This document shows, piece after piece, positions 7,351 to 14,571 of a DNA stretch of 18,048 nt. Origin of the DNA: CAZSRX01 sp964609675 [NCBI: uncultured Bacteroidota bacterium] (GTDB taxonomy: Bacteria; CLD3; SB21); contig CAZSRX010000050.1 of assembly GCA_964609675.1 (NCBI GenBank), positions 1 through 18,048 of the forward strand, written 5' to 3'. Both the position numbers and the translations under genes were made by a program. Position 1 is the stretch's first letter. Every line of letters begins with the position of its first letter. Below the pieces are notes generated by a model. It had not been told where the DNA came from, ran no database searches, and saw only the letters and a list, made by a program, of their open reading frames with translations.

Positions 7351-8217
7351 TTATTCAAAACAATTATAATCATATTTCAATTCAGTTATCTTCCGGCGCT
7401 TGCTGTCAAATACTGTCAGCGACTTTGTGTTGGCGGTGCTATCATGGGTAAATTCCTGAGTCCATTCGATGTTACCACCGGATAATATCTTTGTGATTCT
7501 CTTTCGGTTGCCGGCGTCGTCATAGTCATAATCAAATAGGTGCGTCAGTTTTCCTTTTAGTCCGTAAACATTTTTTCGGATTAATTGATTCATTGCGTTA
7601 TACACGTATTCTGCATGAACGGATGTATCGCCGCCGGGAATGTATTTATAAGCGTCCATGAGCAATCCCTGGCATAACGGTTTACTGTAATAATAATCAA
7701 TCCGGTACTCGAGACTGTCATTCGGCGCGTATTTATAAAAGCAAACAGACGATTGGGCATACTGGCTCACATAGACGAATCTGGAATCGATGGAATCTTT
7801 TTTGTAATTCGTGGAACCGGTTACGCGCCCCGAATCGTCATAGCAATAAACGGCTTTTTCGATCAGCCTGCCGATACTGTCGTAATCGGCGTCTACGGTC
7901 ATATTATGGTTTCTATCGTATTCATACCGGACCATTAATTGGGTAGCGCCGTTTGGTTCAAACAGGGTGATTGACGATAGGCAACCGTTTTCAAGGTATT
8001 CCGTTTCGAGGTAGCGGAATGATGCCGTGGTTGTACCGGTCGTATCGAATACTGTTTTCGTAGCGATGACGGTATGAATTTTCTGCGAAGCGATACGGCG
8101 TCTTTCCTTTTCTTTGTCCTGTTTTTCCCTTAACGTCTTTGCCGGTTCCTCATGTGCGAATGTCATCGCATGGAAAAAGCAGTTTAACAATAAAGAGATT
8201 GTAAGATATTTCCTCAT
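7351..8217 (-). CDS. Secreted YD-repeat-like (RHS-like) protein
   Basis: A 288-residue exported protein. The first ~21 residues are a Sec signal peptide (Lys/Arg, then a hydrophobic core, ending A-M-T-F-A before H-E-E-P). A Lys/Arg/Glu-rich segment follows. From about residue 65 it has degenerate repeats of the YD type, with phrases such as Y-E-Y-D-R-N-H-N-M, D-Y-D-S-I-G-R-L-I-E, C-Y-D-D-S-G-R-V-T and Y-D-Y-D-D-A-G-N-R-K-R-I. YD repeats form beta-strand spirals in RHS/teneurin proteins, but this one is far too short for a toxin shell and has no toxin domain. Similar small secreted proteins are common in the FCB group, where their function is unknown. AAGGAT lies 5 nt upstream of the ATG. It appears to be monocistronic. 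Confidence 0.85.
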   Translation of the reverse strand: MRKYLTISLLLNCFFHAMTFAHEEPAKTLREKQDKEKERRRIASQKIHTVIATKTVFDTTGTTTASFRYLETEYLENGCLSSITLFEPNGATQLMVRYEYDRNHNMTVDADYDSIGRLIEKAVYCYDDSGRVTGSTNYKKDSIDSRFVYVSQYAQSSVCFYKYAPNDSLEYRIDYYYSKPLCQGLLMDAYKYIPGGDTSVHAEYVYNAMNQLIRKNVYGLKGKLTHLFDYDYDDAGNRKRITKILSGGNIEWTQEFTHDSTANTKSLTVFDSKRRKITELKYDYNCFE

Positions 8218-8295
8218 GGTTTATCCTTACGGTTTATGCTTAATATTGGAAATGAATCATTTCATTCATGACATTTCGTTTGTTTTGTGTGTTTC

Positions 8296-8324
8296 GCGGG
8301 TTATTATACCCGCATGATTTGCGG
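8296..8324 (-). promoter_or_regulatory. Overlapping alternative hairpins in the leader of the YD-repeat-like gene
   Basis: GCGGGT (8296-8301) pairs with ACCCGC (8308-8313) around a 6-nt loop. CCGCA (8310-8314) can instead pair with TGCGG (8320-8324). The two stems share bases and exclude each other, as in attenuators, and lie ~80 nt upstream of the start at 8217. No T-run follows, so a regulatory role is speculative; the outer repeat could also be a protein-binding site. Confidence 0.3.
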
Positions 8325-8360
8325 ATAAACTATACCAAGTTTGATGCCATTTTTAAAACC

Positions 8361-8394
8361 AAAACCCTTACATTCTTTCGAACGTAAGGGTTTT
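8361..8394. terminator. Intrinsic terminator after the TonB-dependent receptor gene
   Basis: AAAACCCTTAC (8361-8371) and GTAAGGGTTTT (8384-8394) are a perfect 11-bp inverted repeat; an inner TTC/GAA pair closes a TTTC loop after one mismatch. A/T tracts flank both sides, so it could work in both directions. It lies 25 nt beyond the receptor stop codon. Confidence 0.85.
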
Positions 8395-8418
8395 GTATGG
8401 CTATGGTAGGTGCGTTAA

Positions 8419-10260
8419 TTAGTACCTTGCGTTGATACCGAAGAAGACAGTCGTGCCGGGTAACGGATAATCGTACAGGTTCGTGTATCGGGTATCCGTC
8501 AGGTTTTCCGCGTGGATAAAAACATCGAAATGGCGGTGCGCTTTGAAAGTCAGCATGCCGTTAATCAGGACGTAATCTTCAATCCATCCTTTATCCGTAC
8601 CGGCGGGAAGCTTCGTGTAAAGGTGATCCACATACTGGCCGTTCATGTGTATCACGAATTTGTACCATTGATACGAACCGCCTGCGTATAACTTGTGTTT
8701 CGGCGTACCGATCATCGGGTCTTTGGTGTCCATATAGGAATAATTGGAAGTTACCCACGCGGCATCCGTTATCTGATAACGGCCGGACCATTCAAACCCT
8801 TTTACGGTGAATTTACCGGTATTCACGTTTTTAGGAGGCGGTCCCTGCGTGCGAATCAGATTATCGCCTTTAGACCGGAAAACGGTCAGCTCGATAGTAG
8901 CTTTATTTTCCATGAGTCGTTGTATCAGGCCTAATTCGTAGTTTACGAGGCGTTCGGGTTTGAGGTCCGGGTTTTGGGGAGGGAACATGAACTGTTCCTG
9001 AATGGACGGACTGCGGAAACCCTTGGATACGGAGCCTTTAACGACGGTATTCGGCGTATGGGCGTAGGCGAATCCTGCCTGCGGAATCCATTCTTCGCCG
9101 TAACCTTCGTGATGCTCCATGCGCAGGCCCGAATTCAGCGTAAGTTTGCCGAACAAGGTGTGCTGGACGAATCCGTAAACGCCGACTTCCTGGCGGGCGG
9201 TATCAACGAGGCGGGCATTGGTGTTGATGTTTTTTGCCTTTCCGCCGTAGGTCTTGTAATCGACGCCCAGCGTGAGGATGTTATCCGGAAACAGCCGCAG
9301 GGACTGATACGCCGTGATGCCGGTCATATAATCATTCGAGCGGAAACCGTCGTAAATCTTATGATCGCCGTAATTGTAATATCCTTTCACGGCGCCTTCG
9401 TATTTTTCAAATTTATTTTCGATGCCGAGTGCGGTGCGGTAACGGATGATATCAATCCAGTGTCCCGCATAGGATGCGGATGCCGGTCCCGGATCATACG
9501 CCTTGAATTTGGCGACGCTGAAATCGGAGGCCAGCGCAAAACGGTCCGTCAATTGGTAGCCGGCTTTGGCGTAACCGTTTGTGATTTTAAATTCGGAGTT
9601 GTCGCGATGACCGTCGGTCTGGTTGCGGTTGACGGAAAGATACAGGCTGAGCGCGTCATGCTTATAACCCGCGCCGGCGACGCCTTTGTAAGTTCCGTAA
9701 GAGCCTCCCATCAGCTGGCCGTTAAGCGATAAACCGTCCTGGGTTGGCTTCTTTGTAATAAGGTTAATCGCTCCGCCCATCGCGTTGGAACCGTACAGGA
9801 TCGACGCCGGGCCGCGTATGATTTCCACTTTATCGAAATCGGACGCGACGTACATGTCATTGAGCGGGTGCGCGAACAGGCCCATGTATTGCGGCTGACC
9901 GTCCACGAGAATCAGCGCCTGACGGGTGGGACTACCGCCGGCGCCGCGAATGTAAATCTGTCCGGCCGCGTTGGAGGCTACGCCGAAGCCGGTCACGCCG
10001 CGCTCCGTCACGAACAAGCCGGGAACGTGCTGGGTCAAGGCGGGCAGAACGTTGGTTTCGCCGCTCTGGCGGATTTCGTCCTGGGTAATAACCGTTACGG
10101 TCATCGGTACGTTTTGGCGGCTGGTTTCCACGCGGCTGCCGGTAACAACCACTTCTTTAAGCTGGTAGGAACGCAAACTGTCTTTGCCTTCGGCGTTACC
10201 GGCGTTTATCCTGAAAAAGGGGGCGGTCATCAGTGTTATCAGCAGTATGTAGCGGATCAT
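8419..10260 (-). CDS. TonB-dependent outer-membrane receptor, probably for nickel or a nickel/cobalt chelate
   Basis: A 613-residue receptor: signal peptide (about 1-20), then a short segment with the TonB-box-like K-E-V-V-V-T-G-S-R near 35-43. The plug domain (about 45-165) includes P-G-L-F-V, I-Y-I-R-G-A-G-G and V-E-I-I-R-G-P-A-S-I-L-Y-G-S-N-A-M-G-G-A-I-N. A ~450-residue beta-barrel ends in an aromatic-containing last strand (V-F-F-G-I-N-A-R-Y). The fold resembles BtuB/FepA-type receptors. ATG 10260 is chosen because AAAGGA lies 6 nt before it; a TTG at 10275 would place that site inside the gene. Its promoter carries the same inverted repeat as the downstream-acting ECF operon, and nikR is nearby, so nickel-responsive control is inferred. 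That points to a nickel complex, although cobalamin-type cargo cannot be excluded from sequence alone. Confidence 0.93.
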   Translation of the reverse strand: MIRYILLITLMTAPFFRINAGNAEGKDSLRSYQLKEVVVTGSRVETSRQNVPMTVTVITQDEIRQSGETNVLPALTQHVPGLFVTERGVTGFGVASNAAGQIYIRGAGGSPTRQALILVDGQPQYMGLFAHPLNDMYVASDFDKVEIIRGPASILYGSNAMGGAINLITKKPTQDGLSLNGQLMGGSYGTYKGVAGAGYKHDALSLYLSVNRNQTDGHRDNSEFKITNGYAKAGYQLTDRFALASDFSVAKFKAYDPGPASASYAGHWIDIIRYRTALGIENKFEKYEGAVKGYYNYGDHKIYDGFRSNDYMTGITAYQSLRLFPDNILTLGVDYKTYGGKAKNINTNARLVDTARQEVGVYGFVQHTLFGKLTLNSGLRMEHHEGYGEEWIPQAGFAYAHTPNTVVKGSVSKGFRSPSIQEQFMFPPQNPDLKPERLVNYELGLIQRLMENKATIELTVFRSKGDNLIRTQGPPPKNVNTGKFTVKGFEWSGRYQITDAAWVTSNYSYMDTKDPMIGTPKHKLYAGGSYQWYKFVIHMNGQYVDHLYTKLPAGTDKGWIEDYVLINGMLTFKAHRHFDVFIHAENLTDTRYTNLYDYPLPGTTVFFGINARY

Positions 10261-10293
10261 GTTGTTTCCTTTCAATAATTCATGGTAATAATT

Positions 10294-10331
10294 AGTAGCA
10301 CCATTATAATATTCGTGCTACTCATATGCAA
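10294..10331 (-). promoter_or_regulatory. Promoter and putative NikR operator of the TonB-dependent receptor gene
   Basis: The inverted repeat AGTAGCAC (10294-10301) N13 GTGCTACT (10315-10322) surrounds a consensus -10 TATAAT (10308-10303, minus strand), preceded after 17 nt by TTGCAT (10331-10326). A protein on this repeat would cover the -10, so it should repress. The near-identical site before the ECF operon and the adjacent nikR make NikR the likely ligand. Half-site spacing resembles the E. coli NikR operator (GTATGA-N16-TCATAC), but the half-site sequence differs. Confidence 0.75.
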
Positions 10332-10502
10332 GGATTATTTTTTGTACCGCGGCCGGGAAAACAGGATTCAACCGCAGAGAAAACGGCGGGGGTTTATAAG
10401 TTATTAAATCTATTTTTCCGCGTCCGGTTTTTGCTGTGGCGCGCCTGGAGGCCGGAAAATCAGCTTAACAAACGGCGCTCCTTTAAACCTGAACGCCCCT
10501 TC

Positions 10503-11192
10503 TCAGATTACGCCGCAGCGTTCCAGCAAATCCGCATCGCCGGTGATTTCCGGCAGCGGTTTCTGCGCCGCGACGAGGCCGTTTTGCAGCACCAGGCCTG
10601 CCGAACAGCATTTTTCGGCAAATTCATAATGGTGCGTCGCGATAATTTTGGTCATCGGGAATGAATTCAGTATCTCCGCCAGTTCGCGGATGCCTTTCAG
10701 ATCGAGGTTCGCGGTAGGTTCGTCGAAGAGCAGGATTTCCGGCTCATGAATCAGCACGGAGGATAGCGCGACTTTTTTCTTCTCACCGGTGGACAGTTTA
10801 TGCGGCGCTTTATGGCGGAGGTGCCCGATGCCGAACCGCTCCAGCATACGAACGATTTTGCGGTCATCCCAATCGCCGTACCGCTGTACCATCGACAGTT
10901 TGAGTTCCTCATCAACCGTCGGCATAAACAGTTGGTGATCGGGATTCTGGAACATGACGCCAATTTTTTTCTTCCATTCCCGCGACGGCATCGAGCGCAG
11001 GTCGTGGCCGCGGTAAAAAATAGTACCCCGGTAACGGTACATGCCCGTGAGCATCAGCAAAAGCGTGGTTTTACCGCTGCCGTTGGCGCCGATAAGCGCC
11101 GTGGAAGCGTTTTCCTCAAACACAGCGGTTACGCCCGTCAGCGCGGGTTCCGTCCGGCTGTAGGCGAATGTGACGTTCTCCAGTTTAATCAT
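10503..11192 (-). CDS. ECF-type metal/vitamin ABC transporter ATPase (CbiO/NikO-like)
   Basis: A 229-residue ABC ATPase energising group I-type ECF uptake. Walker A G-A-N-G-S-G-K-T is at 35-42, the ECF-typical Q-loop F-Q-N-P-D-H-Q-L-F at 81-89, signature L-S-T-G-E at 133-137, Walker B with catalytic D-E at 157-158, and the switch His at 187. It has a single nucleotide-binding domain, so it should act as a homodimer. The start codon overlaps the end of the T-component gene by 8 nt. It is the last gene of the S-methyltransferase-T-ATPase operon and is followed by the separately promoted receptor gene. Nickel or cobalt uptake is inferred from the operator and nikR. Confidence 0.9.
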   Translation of the reverse strand: MIKLENVTFAYSRTEPALTGVTAVFEENASTALIGANGSGKTTLLLMLTGMYRYRGTIFYRGHDLRSMPSREWKKKIGVMFQNPDHQLFMPTVDEELKLSMVQRYGDWDDRKIVRMLERFGIGHLRHKAPHKLSTGEKKKVALSSVLIHEPEILLFDEPTANLDLKGIRELAEILNSFPMTKIIATHHYEFAEKCCSAGLVLQNGLVAAQKPLPEITGDADLLERCGVI

Positions 11193-11802
11193 AAAATAAC
11201 CGACGCAGGATTGCCGGATTCTCGTCCAGGTTTTTCAGGCAGTGATAATGCGCAACGGTTTCGGCCTGCTGATAGAAATGAATGAATAATTTTTTTACCA
11301 TGACGCCGGCGTACCGCCATCGCCCCACGCGGTAAATCCTCAGACGGAAATGCTGGGCGAACACGCGCAATTCACTATAGAATACCTGGAACAGACGGAA
11401 CGCGATCATGAGGATCTGTATCATCCTGACCGGAACCCGGTGGCGAATCAGCATAAAGAGGGTATCGCGATAGGTATTTATCTGCCGGTAGAAAAGAATG
11501 GCGGCAATCGCCGAAGCCGTACGGAAATACAGATTGGAAACGATAATCGCCTGTTCGTTTAAACTTACGGCGATACCGAATAAAATCTCATTCAGAAAAA
11601 ATAAAAGAAAAACCGAAAGATGCCCCGCGATCAGGTATAGAAATATTTTTTTGAAGAACCGGTGAAGCCGTATGCGAAAAATCAGAACACAAAAAAGGAG
11701 CGCCATCAGGTAGATATAAAAATACGCCAGAGGCACCGCCGCCGAAAGCAGTAAGAGTCCGGCGAAGAGATAAAAATGAATCAGCGGTTGAATTGTTTTC
11801 AT
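11185..11802 (-). CDS. ECF transporter T component (CbiQ/EcfT-like, divergent)
   Basis: A 205-residue integral membrane protein with about four to five hydrophobic helices in the first ~110 residues, then a basic amphipathic region (R-V-P-V-R-M-I-Q-I-L-M-I-A-F-R, later L-R-I-Y-R-V-G-R-W-R-Y) as in EcfT/CbiQ coupling helices. The two canonical Ala-Arg-x coupling motifs are not clearly kept; Q-A-E-T-V-A-H-Y-H-C-L-K sits where the usual A-R-G/S stands. ATG 11802 is chosen because it overlaps the methyltransferase stop in a 4-nt ATGA. A longer frame reaching back to 11916 would run inside the methyltransferase gene. The assignment rests on topology, the position between S component and ATPase, and partial motif likeness. 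Confidence 0.8.
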   Translation of the reverse strand: MKTIQPLIHFYLFAGLLLLSAAVPLAYFYIYLMALLFCVLIFRIRLHRFFKKIFLYLIAGHLSVFLLFFLNEILFGIAVSLNEQAIIVSNLYFRTASAIAAILFYRQINTYRDTLFMLIRHRVPVRMIQILMIAFRLFQVFYSELRVFAQHFRLRIYRVGRWRYAGVMVKKLFIHFYQQAETVAHYHCLKNLDENPAILRRLFYD

Positions 11803-12386
11803 TTTCTGAACAGCGCCAGATAAAGATTTTCGTTTTCGGATGTTTCCAGAACGCTGAAACCCTGTTCCGTGAACATCACGCACAGATCCGCGATCGAAGG
11901 GAGTACATCGTAACAAACCGGCGGAGAAAGGGAACGATGGAGATTATTCAGACGCTCACAGGACTGGAAATGCAGGATCATCGCGCGGCCGCCGGGTTTA
12001 AGGATGCGATGAAATTCGCTGACGCATTGTCTCTGGTCAGAAAAATGCGGGAACGCCGAAAAGCACATGACAGCGTCCACTGACTGATCGGGAAGGGGAA
12101 TGGCCCCCGCGTCGGCGCAAAGGAAGCGGCCGCAAGCCGGATTGTTCACGGCGCATTGTTTCAGCATTTTTTCGGCGATATCGAGGGCGATCACCTGCGG
12201 TGCCGGGTGAACGGACAGGATATGTTTCAGCATCGCTCCCGTTCCCGAACCGACATCCAATACTGTATCCCCCGGTCGCAGCCCGAGTTTGGCGATCGGC
12301 CCCAGATACATGGAAGCTTCTTTCAGGGGCATGCGCGCGTCCCATTCCGGGGCTAAACGGTTAAAATAGTCGCAGATTTCACTCAT
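11799..12386 (-). CDS. Class I SAM-dependent methyltransferase in the ECF operon
   Basis: A 195-residue soluble UbiE/Methyltransf_11-like enzyme. Motif I V-L-D-V-G-S-G-T-G is at about 43-51, the acidic residue ending strand 2 in A-L-D-I-A near 69, and a post-motif block L-K-P-G-G-R-A-M-I-L-H-F near 128-139. A His-Arg-S-L-S-P-P-V stretch near 149 probably belongs to the substrate-recognition part. The start overlaps the S-component stop by 8 nt and the stop overlaps the T-component start by 4 nt, so it is produced with the transporter. A methyltransferase inside an uptake operon suggests chemical change of the imported compound (for example a chelator) or detoxification; the substrate cannot be named from sequence. 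Confidence 0.88.
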   Translation of the reverse strand: MSEICDYFNRLAPEWDARMPLKEASMYLGPIAKLGLRPGDTVLDVGSGTGAMLKHILSVHPAPQVIALDIAEKMLKQCAVNNPACGRFLCADAGAIPLPDQSVDAVMCFSAFPHFSDQRQCVSEFHRILKPGGRAMILHFQSCERLNNLHRSLSPPVCYDVLPSIADLCVMFTEQGFSVLETSENENLYLALFRK

Positions 12387-12906
12387 AATACAACGCTTCC
12401 TTTTTTTTAAATTCATTGCGGAGGTAATGCGCCAGCGGAGGGATGACCATCAGCAGGATCAGCGTTCCGGGCAGCGTGGCCAGCAGATCCGAGAGTAGCA
12501 TGGATTCGTAAGGCAAATCGAACAGAACCGCGATGAGATATTTCAGCAGAACATACAGTATTTTGTGAATGACCAGCGCGATGGCCATAACAATATAATA
12601 ATGCCATTTTGTACCGCGGGTCAGCGCGGCGATAACCAGTCCGGTAACCGATAGTTCTACGGCCATCTGGAACGCGACGGGCGGGTTCAGCGGCGGCATG
12701 CCCGTGAGAACCGCTGACAACAACGGCGTTATCAACCCTGCCAGAAAGACCGATGACGGGCGCAGGATGTATGCCGATAACGCAACAGGATAATACATGG
12801 GTAGAAATATCTTACCGCTGAACGCGAACATGTGAAACGCGACCGGAAAGATGATGCCCAGGGCAATCGTGAAAGCGGTCAGAACCAGTTCAATACTTTT
12901 TTTCAT
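12379..12906 (-). CDS. ECF transporter S component (substrate-binding), not of CbiM/NikM type
   Basis: A 175-residue membrane protein with about five to six helices. The region F-H-M-F-A-F-S-G-K-I-F-L-P-M-Y-Y-P-V (residues 24-41), then L-L-S-A-V-L-T-G-M-P-P-L-N-P-P (62-76) and Q-M-A-V-E-L (80-85), follows the pattern of a group of S components annotated only as 'ECF transporter S component'. It lacks the N-terminal Met-His-Ile-Pro-x-Gly signature by which CbiM and NikM bind Ni2+ or Co2+. H25 and several Met residues could contact a metal or its complex. It opens the operon and lies just after a NikR-type operator. Nickel-linked cargo is inferred from regulation; a corrin or other cofactor precursor is the alternative. 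Confidence 0.82.
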   Translation of the reverse strand: MKKSIELVLTAFTIALGIIFPVAFHMFAFSGKIFLPMYYPVALSAYILRPSSVFLAGLITPLLSAVLTGMPPLNPPVAFQMAVELSVTGLVIAALTRGTKWHYYIVMAIALVIHKILYVLLKYLIAVLFDLPYESMLLSDLLATLPGTLILLMVIPPLAHYLRNEFKKKEALYYE

Positions 12907-12948
12907 ATAGCTGGATACGGCGGGTTTTGTTGAGGCATTGTTTAATCA

Positions 12949-12983
12949 TAGCACAATTAACAAAAACGTGCTACCGAATGCAA
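12949..12983 (-). promoter_or_regulatory. Promoter and putative NikR operator of the ECF operon
   Basis: TAGCAC (12949-12954) N13 GTGCTAC (12968-12974) is the same inverted repeat, with the same 13-nt spacer, as before the TonB receptor gene. On the minus strand a TCCTTGCAT block (TTGCAT at 12983-12978) stands just upstream in both promoters. Here the -10 would be GTTAAT inside the operator spacer, with a 16-nt gap. The start codon at 12906 lies ~43 nt downstream. Repression by nickel-loaded NikR is the natural reading. Confidence 0.75.
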
Positions 12984-13002
12984 GGAATATTTACAGGATT
13001 TC

Positions 13003-13027
13003 TTGGCGGCAAATGAATAAGCGCCAA
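13003..13027 (-). terminator. Weak hairpin after nikR
   Basis: TTGGCG (13003-13008) and CGCCAA (13022-13027) can form a 6-bp stem just after the nikR stop codon. No T-run follows on the minus strand, so it may only partly terminate nikR transcription ahead of the ECF promoter. Confidence 0.3.
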
Positions 13028-13035
13028 TAAGGCCA

Positions 13036-13449
13036 TTACGGCGTTTCTTTTCCCGTGGCGGCCAGCGTGAACGATACATGCTTGACGCCGATCTGGATCT
13101 GGAGCCGGTAAGCGAGCGCTTCGATATCTGCCGCCTTGCCTTTGACGGCGATAATCTCGAGACAGTGGTGATGATCGAGATGGATATGCTGGGTGGACAG
13201 GATCGTTTTCTGGAAATCGTGCTGGATATCGAGCAGTTTGTTCACCAGTTCGCGTTTGTGGTGGTCGTACGTCATGACTATGGCCCCGGCAATCGTGCCG
13301 CCACGGGCTTTCGTTGACTGCACCAGATCCTTGCGGATCAGGTCGCGGATCGCCTCCGAACGGTTGGAATAACCCTGTTTCTGTATGTGCTTGTCGAACG
13401 CCAGAATCAGGTCTTCATCCAGCGATATGCCAAAACGGGTGACGGACAT
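13036..13449 (-). CDS. nikR: Nickel-responsive regulator NikR
   Basis: A 137-residue NikR. The ribbon-helix-helix domain occupies residues 1-45 (R-F-G-I-S-L-D-E-D-L, then Q-G-Y-S-N-R-S-E-A-I-R-D-L-I-R). The C-terminal ACT-like nickel domain carries the four high-affinity site residues H77, H88, H90 and C96, matching E. coli H76, H87, H89 and C95 with a shift of one. NikR binds DNA as a dimer of dimers when Ni2+ is bound and usually represses nickel uptake genes. AAAGG lies 7 nt before the ATG. The matching inverted repeats before the ECF operon and the receptor gene are its likely targets. A broken second copy of its DNA-binding domain is found at 17706-17852. Confidence 0.95.
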   Translation of the reverse strand: MSVTRFGISLDEDLILAFDKHIQKQGYSNRSEAIRDLIRKDLVQSTKARGGTIAGAIVMTYDHHKRELVNKLLDIQHDFQKTILSTQHIHLDHHHCLEIIAVKGKAADIEALAYRLQIQIGVKHVSFTLAATGKETP

Positions 13450-13462
13450 GGTGTTACCTTTC

Positions 13463-13517
13463 TATAGAATCATAATACTTACGTCTATACAATAATGGAG
13501 TTTATGTATATATGCAA
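13463..13517 (-). promoter_or_regulatory. Putative nikR promoter with overlapping inverted repeat
   Basis: On the minus strand TTGCAT (13517-13512) is followed after 17 nt by TATTGT (13494-13489); the -35 is the same hexamer as in the two nickel-regulated promoters. TATAGA (13463-13468) N15 TCTATA (13484-13489) overlaps the -10 and presumed start. Its total length of 27 equals that of the NikR-type repeats although the half-sites differ, so autoregulation is possible but weakly supported. Confidence 0.4.
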
Positions 13518-13681
13518 TAAAAAAAAGTCGATGGGTATACCTCATAAAAATAATCGAAGCCCGATGCAGCCCGGAAGCAGTACGTACGCGCCCCTCATTC
13601 TAAAATAAACTCCTGTGCGGGCTTACGGTTAACAAATTTGTACATCGTCATGATACCATGCGAAGTTACGGATTGTTGTAA

Positions 13682-14569
13682 TTAAGGGTTGTCATCCGGA
13701 AAAAGCTGGCCAATTACCTGCATGCCGATGGGCGTGGTGGTTAGGGAATCCAGCTTTACAATGGCCTGTGCGTATTTGGTATCGATCCGTTCGAGGCGGT
13801 CGTCCGTGCGGAAGTCCCGCGCGCCGACATAGGGAGAGACGGATATGATGGACCCGGTTCCGGTTTCGCGCAGGGTTTCCGCTTCCAGCACGCGGCAGCG
13901 CTGACCGACGCGGATGCTGTGCAGCCAGAACGTTTCGACGAACAGGCGCACCTGTTTTTCCGCGCGACCAATGACGATACGCGTATAATCCTGAGGGATC
14001 AGTTGTTCACCGACCCGAACATCCATTTTGTACACAATGCCGTCCGAAGGCGCGCGAAGCGTCAGTTTTTCCAGTTCCGCTTCCCGTAACCGTTCTTCCG
14101 CCTGAGCCGTTTCGATTTGCTGTTCCATCAGTTTGGCCTGCAATTCGATCTGAGTCAGTTCAAAATCGGAAATGGTCTGGCTTGCAGCCAATTGGCGTTT
14201 CAGCGCCAGATCGTTTTGGATAACCGCCAGCTGGCGTTTGGCTTCTTCGACACGGGACTGTGCGATGCGGATGCTGCGGATTTCGAGGTCCTGTTCCAGC
14301 ATGCACAACGCCTGATTTTTCCGGACGGTATCGCCTTCCTTCACAAAAACCGTGATAACGCGCCGGGTTTGCAGCGGTCCCAGAAATATTTCCCGGTTTA
14401 GCGGTTCGACTAAACCGTATACCCGCAGGGGGGCATCGGGAAGAGAGGGCGTGCGACTGGGCTCGGGCGGGGCGGAGGACTTTTCAAGGGACTTCTTTAT
14501 ATAAAAAAATCCCGCGACGCCTATGGACAGGATCAACAGCCATCCGATTAATTTTTTAATTTTTTGCAT
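13682..14569 (-). CDS. HlyD-family periplasmic adaptor (membrane fusion protein) of an ABC exporter
   Basis: A 295-residue adaptor. An N-terminal membrane anchor (about 8-24) and a Pro/Ser-rich linker lead to a first biotinyl-lipoyl half (V-F-V-K-E-G-D-T-V-R-K-N-Q-A-L near 74-88). A coiled-coil hairpin (~95-168, rich in Gln, Ala, Glu and Leu) follows, then the second lipoyl half L-R-A-P-S-D-G-I-V-Y-K-M near 171-182, and a beta-barrel domain. It is typical of DevB/MacA-like adaptors that pair with an ABC ATPase and an FtsX-like permease. The start is 2 nt after the ATPase stop; an AGGTG ribosome binding site overlaps the end of that gene. It is the last gene of the unit. Because the permease gene is broken, function in this genome is doubtful. 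Cargo unknown. Confidence 0.9.
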   Translation of the reverse strand: MQKIKKLIGWLLILSIGVAGFFYIKKSLEKSSAPPEPSRTPSLPDAPLRVYGLVEPLNREIFLGPLQTRRVITVFVKEGDTVRKNQALCMLEQDLEIRSIRIAQSRVEEAKRQLAVIQNDLALKRQLAASQTISDFELTQIELQAKLMEQQIETAQAEERLREAELEKLTLRAPSDGIVYKMDVRVGEQLIPQDYTRIVIGRAEKQVRLFVETFWLHSIRVGQRCRVLEAETLRETGTGSIISVSPYVGARDFRTDDRLERIDTKYAQAIVKLDSLTTTPIGMQVIGQLFPDDNP

Positions 14570-14571
14570 CG

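Noticed and set aside
7351-8217. YD-repeat protein as an RHS/polymorphic toxin
   Set aside because: At 288 residues it cannot form the RHS shell. It lacks the hyperconserved core motif and any C-terminal toxin, and no immunity gene is adjacent.
10276-10502. Cobalamin riboswitch before the TonB receptor gene
   Set aside because: No B12-box-like sequence was found. A compact promoter with an operator fully explains the region next to the gene, and its start site leaves too short a leader.
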